From assembly GCA_963757815.1 (NCBI GenBank), contig CAVWSN010000018.1:62001-126000 (forward strand): a stretch of DNA of 64,000 nucleotides, given 5' to 3'. The stretch is from JACVRW01 sp963757815 (GTDB lineage: Bacteria > Actinomycetota > Thermoleophilia > Solirubrobacterales > Thermoleophilaceae). The notes under the pieces are model-generated. The model saw nothing but the letters and a program-made list of their open reading frames with translations. It ran no database searches and was not told the origin of the DNA. The translations under genes were made by a program, and so were the position numbers. This document shows, piece after piece, positions 44,560 to 53,206 of the stretch. Positions within the stretch are counted from its first letter, which is position 1. Every line of letters starts with the position of its first letter.

Positions 44560-45853
44560 TGCGCCGGCCCTCGCCGAGGTGCAGCGGCCCCGCGCGGCTG
44601 TTGGGCGGGGCGAGCGCACGCTATTCCTGATTGGCGCCGGCGTGGTCGCCCTGCACGTGGCCGACGACTCGTTCCTGCAGCCGCAGCCGGGCACGTCGGC
44701 CGGCGACCACATCGTCAGCGGCCTGGTGCCTCTGGCCGCCATTGGGCTGGCGGCGCTCGCCTACCTACGCGTGCGCGCAGGCGCTCGCGCGGCGATCGCA
44801 TTGGTGCTGGGCTTCTTCGGGATCGCCGTCGGCATCGAGGCCGCGTTCTACACGACCAAGGTCGGCCCGTCGGGAGACGATTTCACGGGTCTCCTCTCCC
44901 TCGCCGCCGGCGTCGCGCTGCTCGGCCTCGGGGTCGTGACGATCTGGCGGTCCCGGCGGCGAGGGGGCAGTCTGGTGGGCCGGTGGCTCCGCAGGGCGGC
45001 GTTGGGGGCGGCGGGCCTCCTTGTCTTTCTGTTCGTCCTGTTTCCCCTGGGCTACGCCTACGTCGGCACGCACGTGGCGCGCCCGCCCGTGGACGAGATC
45101 GATCTCGGCAACGCCACCGTCGAGCAGGTCGAGCTCCAGACGAGCGACGGCCTCAGCCTGGAGGGGTCGTACGTGTCGTCCGAGAACGGCGCCGCCGTGA
45201 TCGTCGCGTTCGGCCGCAAAGGGACCCAGGGCCCCGCGCGCATGCTCGCCCGCCACGGCTACGGCGTGCTGATCTTCGACCGGCGCGGCGAGGGCGAGAG
45301 CGACGGCGACCCAAACCCGTACGCCTGGACCGAGGGCGAGCGCGACCTTCTCGCAGCGATCGAGTTCCTCAAGAAGAGGCCGGACGTCGAGGCGGGTCGC
45401 ATCGGCGGCGTCGGGCTGTCCGTCGGCGGCGAGACCTTTCTGCAGGCGGCGGCCCACAGCGAGGACCTGCAGGCGATCGTCTCGGAGGGCGCGACCGCCC
45501 GCTCGGTGGGCGAGCTTCTCAGCGTGCCCGGAAGCCAATTCGGGCCGGTCGCCGTGAACGCCGGGATGACCGCGGGAACGGCCGTCTTCTCGGACGCCGC
45601 GCCGCCGCCGCATCTGATCGACCTGGTGGATGAGATCGCGCCCCGGGCCCTCTTCCTCATCTACGCACCCGCCGTCGACAACGGCGAGGAGCGCCGCTTC
45701 AACACGGCGTTCTACCGGGCAGCAGGCTCGCCGAAGGCGATCTGGGGAGTCCCCGAGGCAGGGCACGTCGGCGCGCGCGAGGCACGTCCGCGTGAGTACG
45801 AGGAGCGGGTGACCCGCTTCTTCGACCGCAACCTCCGAAGGGAGCAGCCATGA
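44552..45853 (+). CDS. Membrane-anchored alpha/beta hydrolase
   Basis: The product has 433 aa. Residues 20-170 contain four transmembrane segments (for example LFLIGAGVVALHVADDSF, AAIALVLGFFGIAVGIEAAF, LLVFLFVLFPLGYAYVGTHV). The rest is a serine hydrolase: VELQTSDGLSLEGSYV, GVLIFDRRGEGESDGDPNPY, RIGGVGLSVGGETFLQAAA (nucleophile Ser in GLSVGG), an acid in the IYAPAVDN region and a His in VPEAGHVGAR. The hydrolase part is probably extracytoplasmic. Gene overlaps with the FtsX permease and with the next membrane protein put it firmly in the operon, so it likely acts on the same envelope substrate. Confidence 0.88.
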   Translation: MSSAPALAEVQRPRAAVGRGERTLFLIGAGVVALHVADDSFLQPQPGTSAGDHIVSGLVPLAAIGLAALAYLRVRAGARAAIALVLGFFGIAVGIEAAFYTTKVGPSGDDFTGLLSLAAGVALLGLGVVTIWRSRRRGGSLVGRWLRRAALGAAGLLVFLFVLFPLGYAYVGTHVARPPVDEIDLGNATVEQVELQTSDGLSLEGSYVSSENGAAVIVAFGRKGTQGPARMLARHGYGVLIFDRRGEGESDGDPNPYAWTEGERDLLAAIEFLKKRPDVEAGRIGGVGLSVGGETFLQAAAHSEDLQAIVSEGATARSVGELLSVPGSQFGPVAVNAGMTAGTAVFSDAAPPPHLIDLVDEIAPRALFLIYAPAVDNGEERRFNTAFYRAAGSPKAIWGVPEAGHVGAREARPREYEERVTRFFDRNLRREQP

Positions 45854-46539
45854 ACACGCCTACCGCAGACCGTCGGACCTTCAGCGCTTGGGAGCTCGCC
45901 TTCCTGATCGGCGTTCCCGTGGCCTGGGGGATCCTGCTCCTCTTTCACCCTCTTGGGGAACCGGGGGAGTTCTACCCGACCATCGACGGCAACGTCACCG
46001 CCTGGCTCACCGTCCACATCGGCATGGGGATCTTCGTTCCGCTGTTTGCAGGCCTCGTCTATCTGCTCCTACGAGGCATCGAGAGCACGGCCGCCACGAT
46101 CAGCAGGGTCGGGCTCGCGGTGTTTGCGGTCATCTACGCGGCGTGGGAGCTCCTGCTGGGAGTCGGGACCGGCATCCTCACGGAGGAGGTCAACGCCCTA
46201 CCCGAGGGACAGCAGGCGGTCGGGGTGGACGTCCTCGAGTCCTACGCGGACAGCGGCGTCATCTCGATCTACTCGGTTGTCGGCAGCATCGGTCTGGGCG
46301 TCGCGATGATCGGGGCGGTCGTCGCACTTCGCGGTGCATACGGACTCGGCTGGGTCCCGCTCGTGCTGATGCTGCTGTCGGTGCCGTTGATCGCGATCCA
46401 CGAGCCGCCGTTCGGGCCCGTGGGGCTCGCCATCTTCATCGTCGCGGTGCTTCTGCTCGTGCGTCAGCAAGCGTCGGTGCCGGCGCGGGATGCTCCGCCG
46501 GCCGCCGCTACGCCGCCGGTGACTTCACCTGCGCAATGA
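45850..46539 (+). CDS. Six-TM membrane protein of unknown function
   Basis: The product has 229 aa. ATG 45850 overlaps the hydrolase stop (ATGA). About six hydrophobic segments are visible, and the loop with HPLGEPGEFYPTIDGNVTAWL faces one side. The last 30 residues are Ala/Pro-rich. No family is recognised. As the last gene of the four-gene ABC/FtsX operon it may be an accessory subunit. Its 3' end overlaps the convergent glutathione-transferase gene by 32 bp. Confidence 0.75.
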   Translation: MNTPTADRRTFSAWELAFLIGVPVAWGILLLFHPLGEPGEFYPTIDGNVTAWLTVHIGMGIFVPLFAGLVYLLLRGIESTAATISRVGLAVFAVIYAAWELLLGVGTGILTEEVNALPEGQQAVGVDVLESYADSGVISIYSVVGSIGLGVAMIGAVVALRGAYGLGWVPLVLMLLSVPLIAIHEPPFGPVGLAIFIVAVLLLVRQQASVPARDAPPAAATPPVTSPAQ

Positions 46540-47200
46540 ATCCGCGCACGTCCGCCGCCGGCTCGGAGTAGGCGTCGCCCAGGGCCGACTCCACCGCGCT
46601 CATGTATTCCTCGGCCCAGGCCGGGAACTCGTAGTCGACCCCGCGCAGGAACTCGAGCGTGGCGGCCCAGCGGATGTCGGCGATCGAGGGCTGGTCGCCG
46701 CCCACGAACGTCTTCCCGTCGAGGAAGTGCGTGCGGAAGGCCTCGAGCGGTTCGGCGAGCGCCTCCTCGGCGTCCTTCTGCGCCTTCGCCTTCATTTCGT
46801 CGTCGGCGTCGGACGTCGCGACCTCGCCGGCGTACTGCGGGAAGCCGAGCGTCGGGTAGGTGGCGCGCGCGACCAGCGGATAGAACGTCCCGATCAGATA
46901 GAACATCGCGCTGTCGACCATCGCCCGCTGCCCCGGGTCCCGCGGATAGAACTGCTCGAGACCGTGCTTGTTGCAGAGGTACTGCATGATCGCGCAGCTC
47001 TCCCAGATCGATCCCTTCGGCAGCCCCTCCTCCTCGAGCATCGGCGTGAGCAGCGCCGGATCCTTTTGCACGAAGTCAGGCTCGTCCTTCTTCCCCCATA
47101 CGTCCCGCTCCTCGAACTCGAGGCCTGCGGCGCGCACGAAGATCCGCGCGCTCAGGTTGTTGACGCTCGGCGTCAGGATGCTCAGCGTGTTTGCTGCCAT
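46508..47200 (-). CDS. Glutathione S-transferase-like protein
   Basis: ATG 47200 follows GAGGAGG by six bases. The product has 230 aa. The thioredoxin-like N-domain reads TLSILTPSVNNLSARIFVRAAGLEFEERDV, with SVNNLSAR at the catalytic position (Ser type), then KGSIWESCAIMQYLCNKHG (the ES motif that binds the glutathione gamma-glutamyl). The helical C-domain ends with FVGGDQPSIADIRWAATLEF. It resembles theta-class enzymes. Actinobacteria generally lack glutathione, so the thiol cofactor may differ (inference). It lies 11 bp behind the VOC gene on the same strand. Confidence 0.88.
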   Translation of the reverse strand: MAANTLSILTPSVNNLSARIFVRAAGLEFEERDVWGKKDEPDFVQKDPALLTPMLEEEGLPKGSIWESCAIMQYLCNKHGLEQFYPRDPGQRAMVDSAMFYLIGTFYPLVARATYPTLGFPQYAGEVATSDADDEMKAKAQKDAEEALAEPLEAFRTHFLDGKTFVGGDQPSIADIRWAATLEFLRGVDYEFPAWAEEYMSAVESALGDAYSEPAADVRGFIAQVKSPAA

Positions 47201-47210
47201 GGGTTCCTCC

Positions 47211-47795
47211 TCAGCTGTAGGGATCCTTCGGCGATCGGTCTTCCGAGAGCGACGCCCGTGATCGCCCCACGAGCGTCTCGATGGCATCCGCGAGGTGGAT
47301 CTGGGCGATGTTGTAATCGCCGCGCTCCACGCGGATCTTGTGCGCTTCGAGCAGCACGTCCGCGTGCGTGTAGCCGAACGGAGGCTCGAAGCGATACGAC
47401 GCGAGCTCGATCAGGAGACCGAGCGGATCGTTGAAGTAGATCGAGTCCATGAAGCCGCGATCCTTGACGCCGCTATGCCGGATGCTGCGCTCGTCCAGGC
47501 GCTCGACCGCCTGCTGGAAGGTGGCCTGCGACAGGGCGAACGCGACGTGGTGTACGCAGCCGGGGTCGGTGGGGGTTCGAGTGGGATCCGGCTCACGCCC
47601 TTCGTCGGTGAAGATCGTGATGAGGCGCCCGTCACCCGGATCGAAGTAGAGGTGGCTCTCCGAGGCGTTGTCGAGATTGGGCTGCTCGAAGACGAAGGGC
47701 ATTCCGAGCACACCCTCCCAGAAGTCGATCGACGTTTGGCGGTCGGCGCCGACGATCGTGATGTGGTGGACGCCCTGGCTCTGAAGTTTCTGCAT
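47211..47795 (-). CDS. VOC-family (ring-cleaving dioxygenase-like) protein
   Basis: ATG 47795 follows GAGGAGG by four bases; the longer open frame upstream has no homology. The product is about 194 aa with two VOC modules. Likely metal ligands are the His pair in QGVHHITIVGA, His in GCVHHVAFAL and Glu in PLGLLIELASYRF, a set expected for an Fe or Mn extradiol dioxygenase or glyoxalase. Paired with the downstream transferase gene, it may detoxify aromatic or electrophilic compounds. Confidence 0.85.
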   Translation of the reverse strand: MQKLQSQGVHHITIVGADRQTSIDFWEGVLGMPFVFEQPNLDNASESHLYFDPGDGRLITIFTDEGREPDPTRTPTDPGCVHHVAFALSQATFQQAVERLDERSIRHSGVKDRGFMDSIYFNDPLGLLIELASYRFEPPFGYTHADVLLEAHKIRVERGDYNIAQIHLADAIETLVGRSRASLSEDRSPKDPYS

Positions 47796-48179
47796 CCGCC
47801 TCCTCGCTACGCTACCGCTCCTCGTCGCCTTCGGTTGGGCTAGGTAGGTCTCGCGTATGGGCTGGGTAGGGGGTTGTGCTCCGCTGCTCGGCAAACGAGA
47901 CGTGATCGAAGATCGTTCGGCGCCGAGCTCGGGAAGGTGCGAGCTTTCCCGGATTGCCCACACATAGGGTGGTCAGGTCAGCACAGTGGACCGAGATCCC
48001 CGGTGGGCCCTGCCTGGTGCCGATGAAGATTCGGGCAGAAGTAGAATCCCCCGAAGATTATTCACCCTCTAGTGACCGCAGTGGCCGTGATCCACGATCC
48101 CTTCCCCAGCCCTGACCCGGCCAGCGGAGACCAACCCGGTGAGAAATGCCGATCGGAAGGCAAGGGGCTATAGCTATCG
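47796..48179. other. Intergenic region, no gene seen
   Basis: This holds the promoter of the VOC/GST pair and the 3' flank of the PaaK-like ligase gene. A short palindrome (ATAGCTAT) lies just before 48179. The base composition is less GC-rich than the flanks. No open frame has recognisable coding character. Confidence 0.35.
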
Positions 48180-49484
48180 CTAGTGCTCGACGAGATTCGA
48201 CTTGTAATCGCTGCGCTCCAGGCTCCCCCACGGCACGAGGTCCACCTGGGTCTGGACCACGAGCAGGTTGCGCAGCCGTTCGCGGATCGCCTCCGCGAGC
48301 GCCGCGTCCGCCGTCCGGCCGCGGGCGAGCTCGACGCTCACGGGTAGTGGCGGCTCCTGCTTCACGCCCGCCGCCTGTGGCTTGACCAGGATGTGACCGC
48401 TCACTTCGGGAGCAAACCCGCTCACCACCTCGCGGACGGCCGTGGGGAAGACGTTGACGCCGCGGACGATGAGCATGTCGTCGGTGCGCCCGATGCAGCG
48501 CACGCGCGGGCTGGTCCGGCCACACCGGCACGGGCTCGTCCGGACCTCGACGTGATCGCGCGTGCGGAACCGCAGGAGCGGCGCCGCGCGGTGCCGGAGG
48601 TGCGTCAAGACGAGCTCGCCGCTGGCGCCGTCATCCAGTTCCAGAGCCACTCCCGTCTCGGGCTCGATCAGCTCCGCGTGGACGAAGCCGCGCGCGCCCA
48701 GGTGCATCCCGTCCTGCTGCTCGCACTCCCCCCAGAGCGACACGCCGATGTCCCCGACGCCCATCGCCTCGGTCACGCGCGCGCCCCAGCCCTCCTCGAG
48801 CTTCGCGCGGAAGGCCGGCTCGCCGCCACCGGGCTCGCCCGCCACGAGAACTCGCTCGACGCTCGACCCCCTGAGATCGACCTCCCGCTCCGCCGCCCAC
48901 TCCAGGAGATAGGCGGCATAGGAGGGCGTGAGCACCGCCGCCTCCGGGCGGAGGCGCTCGATCGCGACCATCAGACGCTCGGCATTCCCACTGCCGACCG
49001 GGATGTGGCAGAGGCCGATCCGGTCGAAGGCGGCCAGCGCCGCCCCCGCCGCGAACGGCCCGGCGTTGTAGGTGGTCACGACGCGCTGGCCGGCGACGAC
49101 CCCGGAGGCCGCGTAGCTGCGCGCCGACGCGGTGACCCAGTTGTCGAGATCCTCGGCCGTCAGCGGGATGTAGCTCGGGGTGCCGGTGGTTCCGCTCGTC
49201 GAATAGATCCGGACGATCTCGGACGGCGGCGCGCATAGGTGGGCGCCGAACGGGTTGGCGGGCGTGTTGGTGGCCCGGAGCTCCTGCTTGTCCGTCAATG
49301 GCAGCGCCGCGATCTCGGCCAGCCCGCCGGCCGCCGGGCCGGAGTCGAACCCCGCCGCGGCCAGCTTCTCGCGGTAGAAGGCCGAACGGTCGAACAGGTA
49401 GGCGAGCTGGGTGCGGTAGTGCGCGTCATCCACGGCGAGCTGCTCGGCCCACGGCCGGGCCTCGACCTCGGGGGCGAGCATCAC
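48180..49484 (-). CDS. Phenylacetate-CoA ligase-like (PaaK family) AMP-dependent ligase
   Basis: The product has 434 aa. PaaK-type adenylation motifs are IYSTSGTTGTPSYIPLT, EAMGVGDIGVSLWGECEQQD and LRFRTRDHVEV, with a zinc-like cysteine patch (SPCRCGRTSPRVRCIGRTDDM), RGVNVFPTAVREVV and a C-terminal lysine in GSLERSDYKSNLVEH. The enzyme activates an aromatic or other carboxylic acid to its CoA thioester via an acyl-adenylate. Its start overlaps the stop of the citryl-CoA lyase-like gene by 4 bp, so both act in one pathway. Confidence 0.9.
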   Translation of the reverse strand: MMLAPEVEARPWAEQLAVDDAHYRTQLAYLFDRSAFYREKLAAAGFDSGPAAGGLAEIAALPLTDKQELRATNTPANPFGAHLCAPPSEIVRIYSTSGTTGTPSYIPLTAEDLDNWVTASARSYAASGVVAGQRVVTTYNAGPFAAGAALAAFDRIGLCHIPVGSGNAERLMVAIERLRPEAAVLTPSYAAYLLEWAAEREVDLRGSSVERVLVAGEPGGGEPAFRAKLEEGWGARVTEAMGVGDIGVSLWGECEQQDGMHLGARGFVHAELIEPETGVALELDDGASGELVLTHLRHRAAPLLRFRTRDHVEVRTSPCRCGRTSPRVRCIGRTDDMLIVRGVNVFPTAVREVVSGFAPEVSGHILVKPQAAGVKQEPPLPVSVELARGRTADAALAEAIRERLRNLLVVQTQVDLVPWGSLERSDYKSNLVEH

Positions 49485-50278
49485 GCGGACCCGTCCTCGT
49501 TGGCGCGCTCGTACTCGATCGCTTCCTCCGCTCTGCCGGCCATCAGGAACCCGAGGGGTTGCTGCCGCTCCTCGGCCAGATGGGCCAGCAGACTGGCCGT
49601 GCGCGCGAGGATCGGAACCGCCTTCACGCTGTCGGACTGGAAGCCCAGGTCGAGCATCACGGCCGCGATCGGCATCGAGACGTTCATGGTGAGCGGCTTG
49701 CCCCAGGCCTCCGCCACGCCGTCGCGCAGATGACGAGCGAGCAGGACGTGCGGCCCGCTCACCCCGCGGGCGTCGGCGAGCTCGAGGATCCGCTCGGCGC
49801 GCGGGTCGAGCGGCCTGTGAACCGGATGGCCGAAGCCCGGCATCCTGCCGCCGGCTGCGTGGACGGCGCGCGCCACGTCGCCCGCCACCGCCTGGGGGTC
49901 CTCGCCGGCCGCCACCCGTTCCTGGGCCTCCTCGAGGAGCTGTGCGCAGGCCTCGGAGGTGCCGAGGATGACCGGGCCGGCACCGAGAATCCCCGCCGCG
50001 ACGGCACCCTGCAGCGACCCCGGGTCGGCTGCCAGCGTCATGCGGGCCGTGATGTTGGTGGGCATCATCCCGTGCTCGGCGATCGCGACGAGCAGGACGT
50101 CGAGGAAGAAGCGCTGATCCTCGGTCGGCTCGCGGCCGGTCAGCAGCAGGTGGAAGTACTCGGTGAAGCTCAGGCGGCCCATCAGGTCGCCGGTCAGGTC
50201 GCGTCCGCGCACCTCGACCCGGTCGGGATAGGCCTGGCTGATGTGACTGACAGGGGGCCCGGCCTTGCCGATCTGCAT
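49481..50278 (-). CDS. Citryl-CoA lyase-like / citrate synthase-fold protein
   Basis: The product has 265 aa, much shorter than citrate synthase (about 370-430). The first part, VSHISQAYPDRVEVRGRDLTGDLMGRLSFTEYFHLLLTG, matches short citrate-synthase homologues annotated as citryl-CoA lyase. The catalytic His region is present (GGRMPGFGHPVHRPLDPRA), as is the CoA-site-like MNVSMPIAAVMLDLGF with SVKAVPILARTASLLAHLAEE. These proteins make or break C-C bonds between acyl-CoA and an oxo acid. Coupling with a PaaK-like ligase suggests cleavage or condensation of the CoA ester that ligase makes (inference). Confidence 0.83.
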   Translation of the reverse strand: MQIGKAGPPVSHISQAYPDRVEVRGRDLTGDLMGRLSFTEYFHLLLTGREPTEDQRFFLDVLLVAIAEHGMMPTNITARMTLAADPGSLQGAVAAGILGAGPVILGTSEACAQLLEEAQERVAAGEDPQAVAGDVARAVHAAGGRMPGFGHPVHRPLDPRAERILELADARGVSGPHVLLARHLRDGVAEAWGKPLTMNVSMPIAAVMLDLGFQSDSVKAVPILARTASLLAHLAEERQQPLGFLMAGRAEEAIEYERANEDGSA

Positions 50279-50324
50279 GCCGCGGCGACGCTACGCGCCC
50301 CGCGCCCGACCGTCAAGAGGCCGG

Positions 50325-50627
50325 TTAGCGTGCCGGGCCGGCTGCGAGGCGCCGCAGAAGCGACGGTGCGGGGGCCACGTCCGCCCCCTGGCGCATGAGC
50401 TGATAGCGGCGCTGCATGAGCATCCGCACGGCTTCGGCGCTCGGCCGGAACGGGTCGGCGTTCGCCGTGCCCGTCTCGAGCGACACGGCGGCGACCGCTT
50501 CGCCGTCCTGCTCAGCGAGGAGGACGCGACCCCGCAGGTCTGGCGCGCTGTCGAGCTCGGCAAGCCGTCGCAGCGCACCTGCGTCCGCCGGGCCGGCTGC
50601 GCGGATCGTGAGGTGTGGGTGGTTCAT
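50325..50627 (-). CDS. Small GNAT-like protein
   Basis: The product has 100 aa and begins MNHPHLTIRAAGPADAGALRRLAELDSAP. It has RVLLAEQDGEAVAAVSLETG and DPFRPSAEAVRMLMQRRYQL. This is the N-terminal half of a GNAT fold without the acetyl-CoA loop (Q/RxxGxG/A). Such shortened proteins recur in actinobacteria, often in tandem, so it may be a genuine small family rather than a truncation. A second partial copy of its start lies just upstream. Confidence 0.6.
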   Translation of the reverse strand: MNHPHLTIRAAGPADAGALRRLAELDSAPDLRGRVLLAEQDGEAVAAVSLETGTANADPFRPSAEAVRMLMQRRYQLMRQGADVAPAPSLLRRLAAGPAR

Positions 50628-50695
50628 CGGGAGCCTTTCGGTGGGGGTCCCCCTGAGACGATCCAGGTACTCGGATCGTGAGATGGGGGTTCATG
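50628..50695 (-). pseudogene. Partial duplicate of the small GNAT-like gene start
   Basis: On the minus strand, ATG 50694 gives MNPHLTIRVPGSSQGDP, almost the same nine residues as the intact gene start (MNHPHLTIR), and the DNA reads on into the intact gene in a different frame. It looks like the leftover of a tandem paralogue collapsed by deletion. Confidence 0.55.
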
Positions 50696-50742
50696 GTTGA
50701 GACTCCCTGCGCAGGCGTCCTGTTCCCGCCGGACGCCCTTCC

Positions 50743-51324
50743 GTGAGCGATGTCACACGGCGTCGCGTTAGCGTGGAAGCGCCCAAACCACTTGGAGACC
50801 ATTTGACCCATCGGGCATCGGACCGGCTTGCCTGGGCCGTCGAGGCTCTGGACGTGGCGCCGGAGGACCGCATCCTCGAGGTCGGCTGCGGGCACGGGGT
50901 GGCGGTTTCGCTCGTATGCGAGCAGCTCGGCGGCGGACACATCACGGCGGTCGACCGCTCCGCGAAGATGATCGCGGCGGCCCGGAAGCGAACCCGCATC
51001 CACGCGGACAAGGTGCGGCTCATCCAGTCCACCATCGAAAAGGCGGACCTGGGCGACGAGACCTACGACAAGGTCTTCGCGATCCACGTGGCGGCGCTCC
51101 ACAGGCCGGGGCCCGCACTGGACGTGGTCCGCGAACGGCTGGCGCCCGGGGGCCGCCTCTACCTGTTCAGCCAGGCGCCCGGGTGGACGACCCCGGTGCC
51201 GGCCGAGCAGTTCGCGGCGGAGCTCGGCGACGTGCTCGACGGAGCGGGCTTCGCCTTCGAGCGGGTCCTCATCGGGGATTTCGGACAGGCCTTCGCGGCG
51301 GGGGTGGTGGCGCGTGCTCTCTGA
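50743..51324 (+). CDS. Class I SAM-dependent methyltransferase
   Basis: The product has 193 aa from GTG 50743. Motif I is RILEVGCGHGVAVSLVCEQL, the acidic end of strand 2 is ITAVDRSAKMI, motif II lies in KADLGDETYDKVFAIHVAAL and motif III in ERLAPGGRLYLFSQAPGW. It is a complete small methyltransferase of the type usually acting on small molecules. It is divergent from the GNAT-like gene and convergent with the SDR gene. The substrate is unknown. Confidence 0.86.
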   Translation: MSDVTRRRVSVEAPKPLGDHLTHRASDRLAWAVEALDVAPEDRILEVGCGHGVAVSLVCEQLGGGHITAVDRSAKMIAAARKRTRIHADKVRLIQSTIEKADLGDETYDKVFAIHVAALHRPGPALDVVRERLAPGGRLYLFSQAPGWTTPVPAEQFAAELGDVLDGAGFAFERVLIGDFGQAFAAGVVARAL

Positions 51325-51336
51325 CGGCGCCGCCGT

Positions 51337-52113
51337 CTACGCCGACCCCGCGTTGTAGAGCAGAAAGCCCCCGTCGACGGGAAGCACGACGCCGGTTATG
51401 TAGTTCGCCTGCTCCGAGCACAGGAACAGCACCGCTGCCGCGCCGTCCTCGGGCTGGCCGACGTGGTCGAGCGCGAGCTTGGCGATCACCGCGTCCTCGG
51501 AGATCGCGTTCGGCCCTTCGAAGTACTGCTTGACCATCTCGGACATGAGCAGCGCGGGGGAGATCTCGTTCACGCGAATTCCCTGCTTGCCGGCCTCGGC
51601 CGCGGCCGAGCGGGTCAGGTGCGTCACGGCGGCCTTGCTGAGGCCGTAGATGGCCTGAGCGGCGGTCGGGACGAGACCGGACACGGATCCGGTGTTGACG
51701 ATGGCGCCGCCGCCGTGCTCGCGCATCACCCGTATCTCGTGCTTGAGGCAGGCCCAGACGCCGCGCGTGTTGTTGTCGACCATGTAGGCGAAGTTCTCGA
51801 GCGTCGAGTCACGAACTCCCACGTTGACCTCGTCGCCCGCGTTGTTGAACGCGCAGTCGAGGCCGCCGTAGGTCTCGACGGCGGCATCCATGAGCGCCGC
51901 CACCTGCTGCTCGTCGGTCACGTCGGTCCGCACGAACGTGGCCTCCCCGCCGGCGCCCTCGATCTCGCCCACGACCTCGGCGCCCTTGTCCTCGCGGCGG
52001 CCCGCCACCACCACCTTCGCACCGGACCCGGCGAACGCCACCGCGGTCGCCCGCCCGATGCCACTGGTCGCACCGACCACGACAGCCACCTTGCCGTCGT
52101 ACGAGATCCGCAC
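51337..52113 (-). CDS. SDR-family oxidoreductase
   Basis: The product has 258 aa. Classical SDR motifs are GKVAVVVGATSGIGRATAVAF, CAFNNAG, IVNTGSVSGL (Ser), YGLSKAAV (Tyr, Lys) and VNEISPAL, ending ANYITGVVLPVDGGFLLYNAG. It is probably NAD(P)-dependent. It lies 41 bp downstream of the glucose-dehydrogenase-like gene on the same strand, so both may oxidise successive intermediates of one pathway. Confidence 0.9.
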   Translation of the reverse strand: MRISYDGKVAVVVGATSGIGRATAVAFAGSGAKVVVAGRREDKGAEVVGEIEGAGGEATFVRTDVTDEQQVAALMDAAVETYGGLDCAFNNAGDEVNVGVRDSTLENFAYMVDNNTRGVWACLKHEIRVMREHGGGAIVNTGSVSGLVPTAAQAIYGLSKAAVTHLTRSAAAEAGKQGIRVNEISPALLMSEMVKQYFEGPNAISEDAVIAKLALDHVGQPEDGAAAVLFLCSEQANYITGVVLPVDGGFLLYNAGSA

Positions 52114-52153
52114 GTCGCGACCCTAACGACGGACGACGGGCCGGCGCAAGGCG

Positions 52154-53206
52154 TCAGCCCTGCAGCTCGAGCACGACCTTCACGTCCTCGGGCCGCGAGT
52201 CGAGCGCCTCCTCGAAGCGCTCCAGCGGAACGCGGCGCGTGATCAGGCGCTCGAGCCAGGCGGGGTCGGCACTCGCGAGCGCCTGTGCCGCCAGCTCGTA
52301 GTGACCCAGGTTGGCGTTGACCGAGCCGAAGACCACGTCGTTCTCGAGCACGATGGCGCGATTCAGCTGGCCGGCGTCGACCGTGACCTGACGGCCGGTC
52401 GGAGTCACGCCGGTGAGGCAGACGACGGCCGCGGGCGCGTTGTGCTGCATCACGTCGAACACGAGCTGGTGGGCGCCGGTGGCCTCGACGACGATGTCGG
52501 GCAGGGCGTCCCCGGCGATCGTCTCGACGTCGGATGTGTGGTAGATGGCGCCGAGGTCGCGGACCAGGGCGGGCTTGGGCCCGTCGTCGACGCGGTCGAG
52601 CACGTGCACCTCGAGGCCCCGCTGGCTCGCGAGCAGGGCGGCCAGCAGCCCGATCGTGCCGCCGCCGGTGATGAGCGCACGCTCTGGGCGGAAGTAGGCC
52701 CGGTTGCCGATGTGGTCGATGTGCTCCCAGGCCTTGGCGACGATCGAGGTCGGCTCCATCAGCGTGCCGACTCGCTCGAGTCCGGCGTCGAGCTTGACCG
52801 CATAGGAGGCCTCGACCGTCCAGCGCTCGGACCCGAAACCGTCGATCTCCTTGATGCCCCGCTCGGTGTAGCGGCCGTTGCGGCACATGTCGAACTCGCC
52901 GCGTGCGCACGCCGGGCACGGCACGGGGTCCGGCCGGCGCACCACGCCGACGACGAGATCGCCCTCGGCGAACCCGCTGTCCCGCGGCGCCAGGCGGACA
53001 CGCCCGAGCGACTCGTGGCCGAGGATCAGGCGCTCGCGCCCGGGCGGCGGCCAGCCGTACTCGCCGGCCACGATCTCGCGGTCGGTCCCGCATACGCCGA
53101 GCGCGAGCGCGTCCACCAGGAGATCGTCCGGGCCCGGATCGGGCTCGTCGACATCGACGACGGCGGCCGAGCCGGCGTGGAGCGGCACCACGGTGAGGGC
53201 ACGCAT
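52154..53206 (-). CDS. Zinc-dependent dehydrogenase, glucose 1-dehydrogenase-like (MDR family)
   Basis: The product has 350 aa. The catalytic zinc Cys is in ALGVCGTDREIVAGEYGWPP and the HE pair in LILGHESLGRV. A cysteine cluster (PCPACARGEFDMCRNG) could hold the structural zinc. After EPTSIVAKAWEHI comes the Rossmann motif (ALITGGGTIGLLAALLA). The SERW/EPTSI pattern is typical of the archaeal-type glucose/galactose 1-dehydrogenases. Oxidation of a sugar or polyol is the family expectation. Confidence 0.9.
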   Translation of the reverse strand: MRALTVVPLHAGSAAVVDVDEPDPGPDDLLVDALALGVCGTDREIVAGEYGWPPPGRERLILGHESLGRVRLAPRDSGFAEGDLVVGVVRRPDPVPCPACARGEFDMCRNGRYTERGIKEIDGFGSERWTVEASYAVKLDAGLERVGTLMEPTSIVAKAWEHIDHIGNRAYFRPERALITGGGTIGLLAALLASQRGLEVHVLDRVDDGPKPALVRDLGAIYHTSDVETIAGDALPDIVVEATGAHQLVFDVMQHNAPAAVVCLTGVTPTGRQVTVDAGQLNRAIVLENDVVFGSVNANLGHYELAAQALASADPAWLERLITRRVPLERFEEALDSRPEDVKVVLELQG

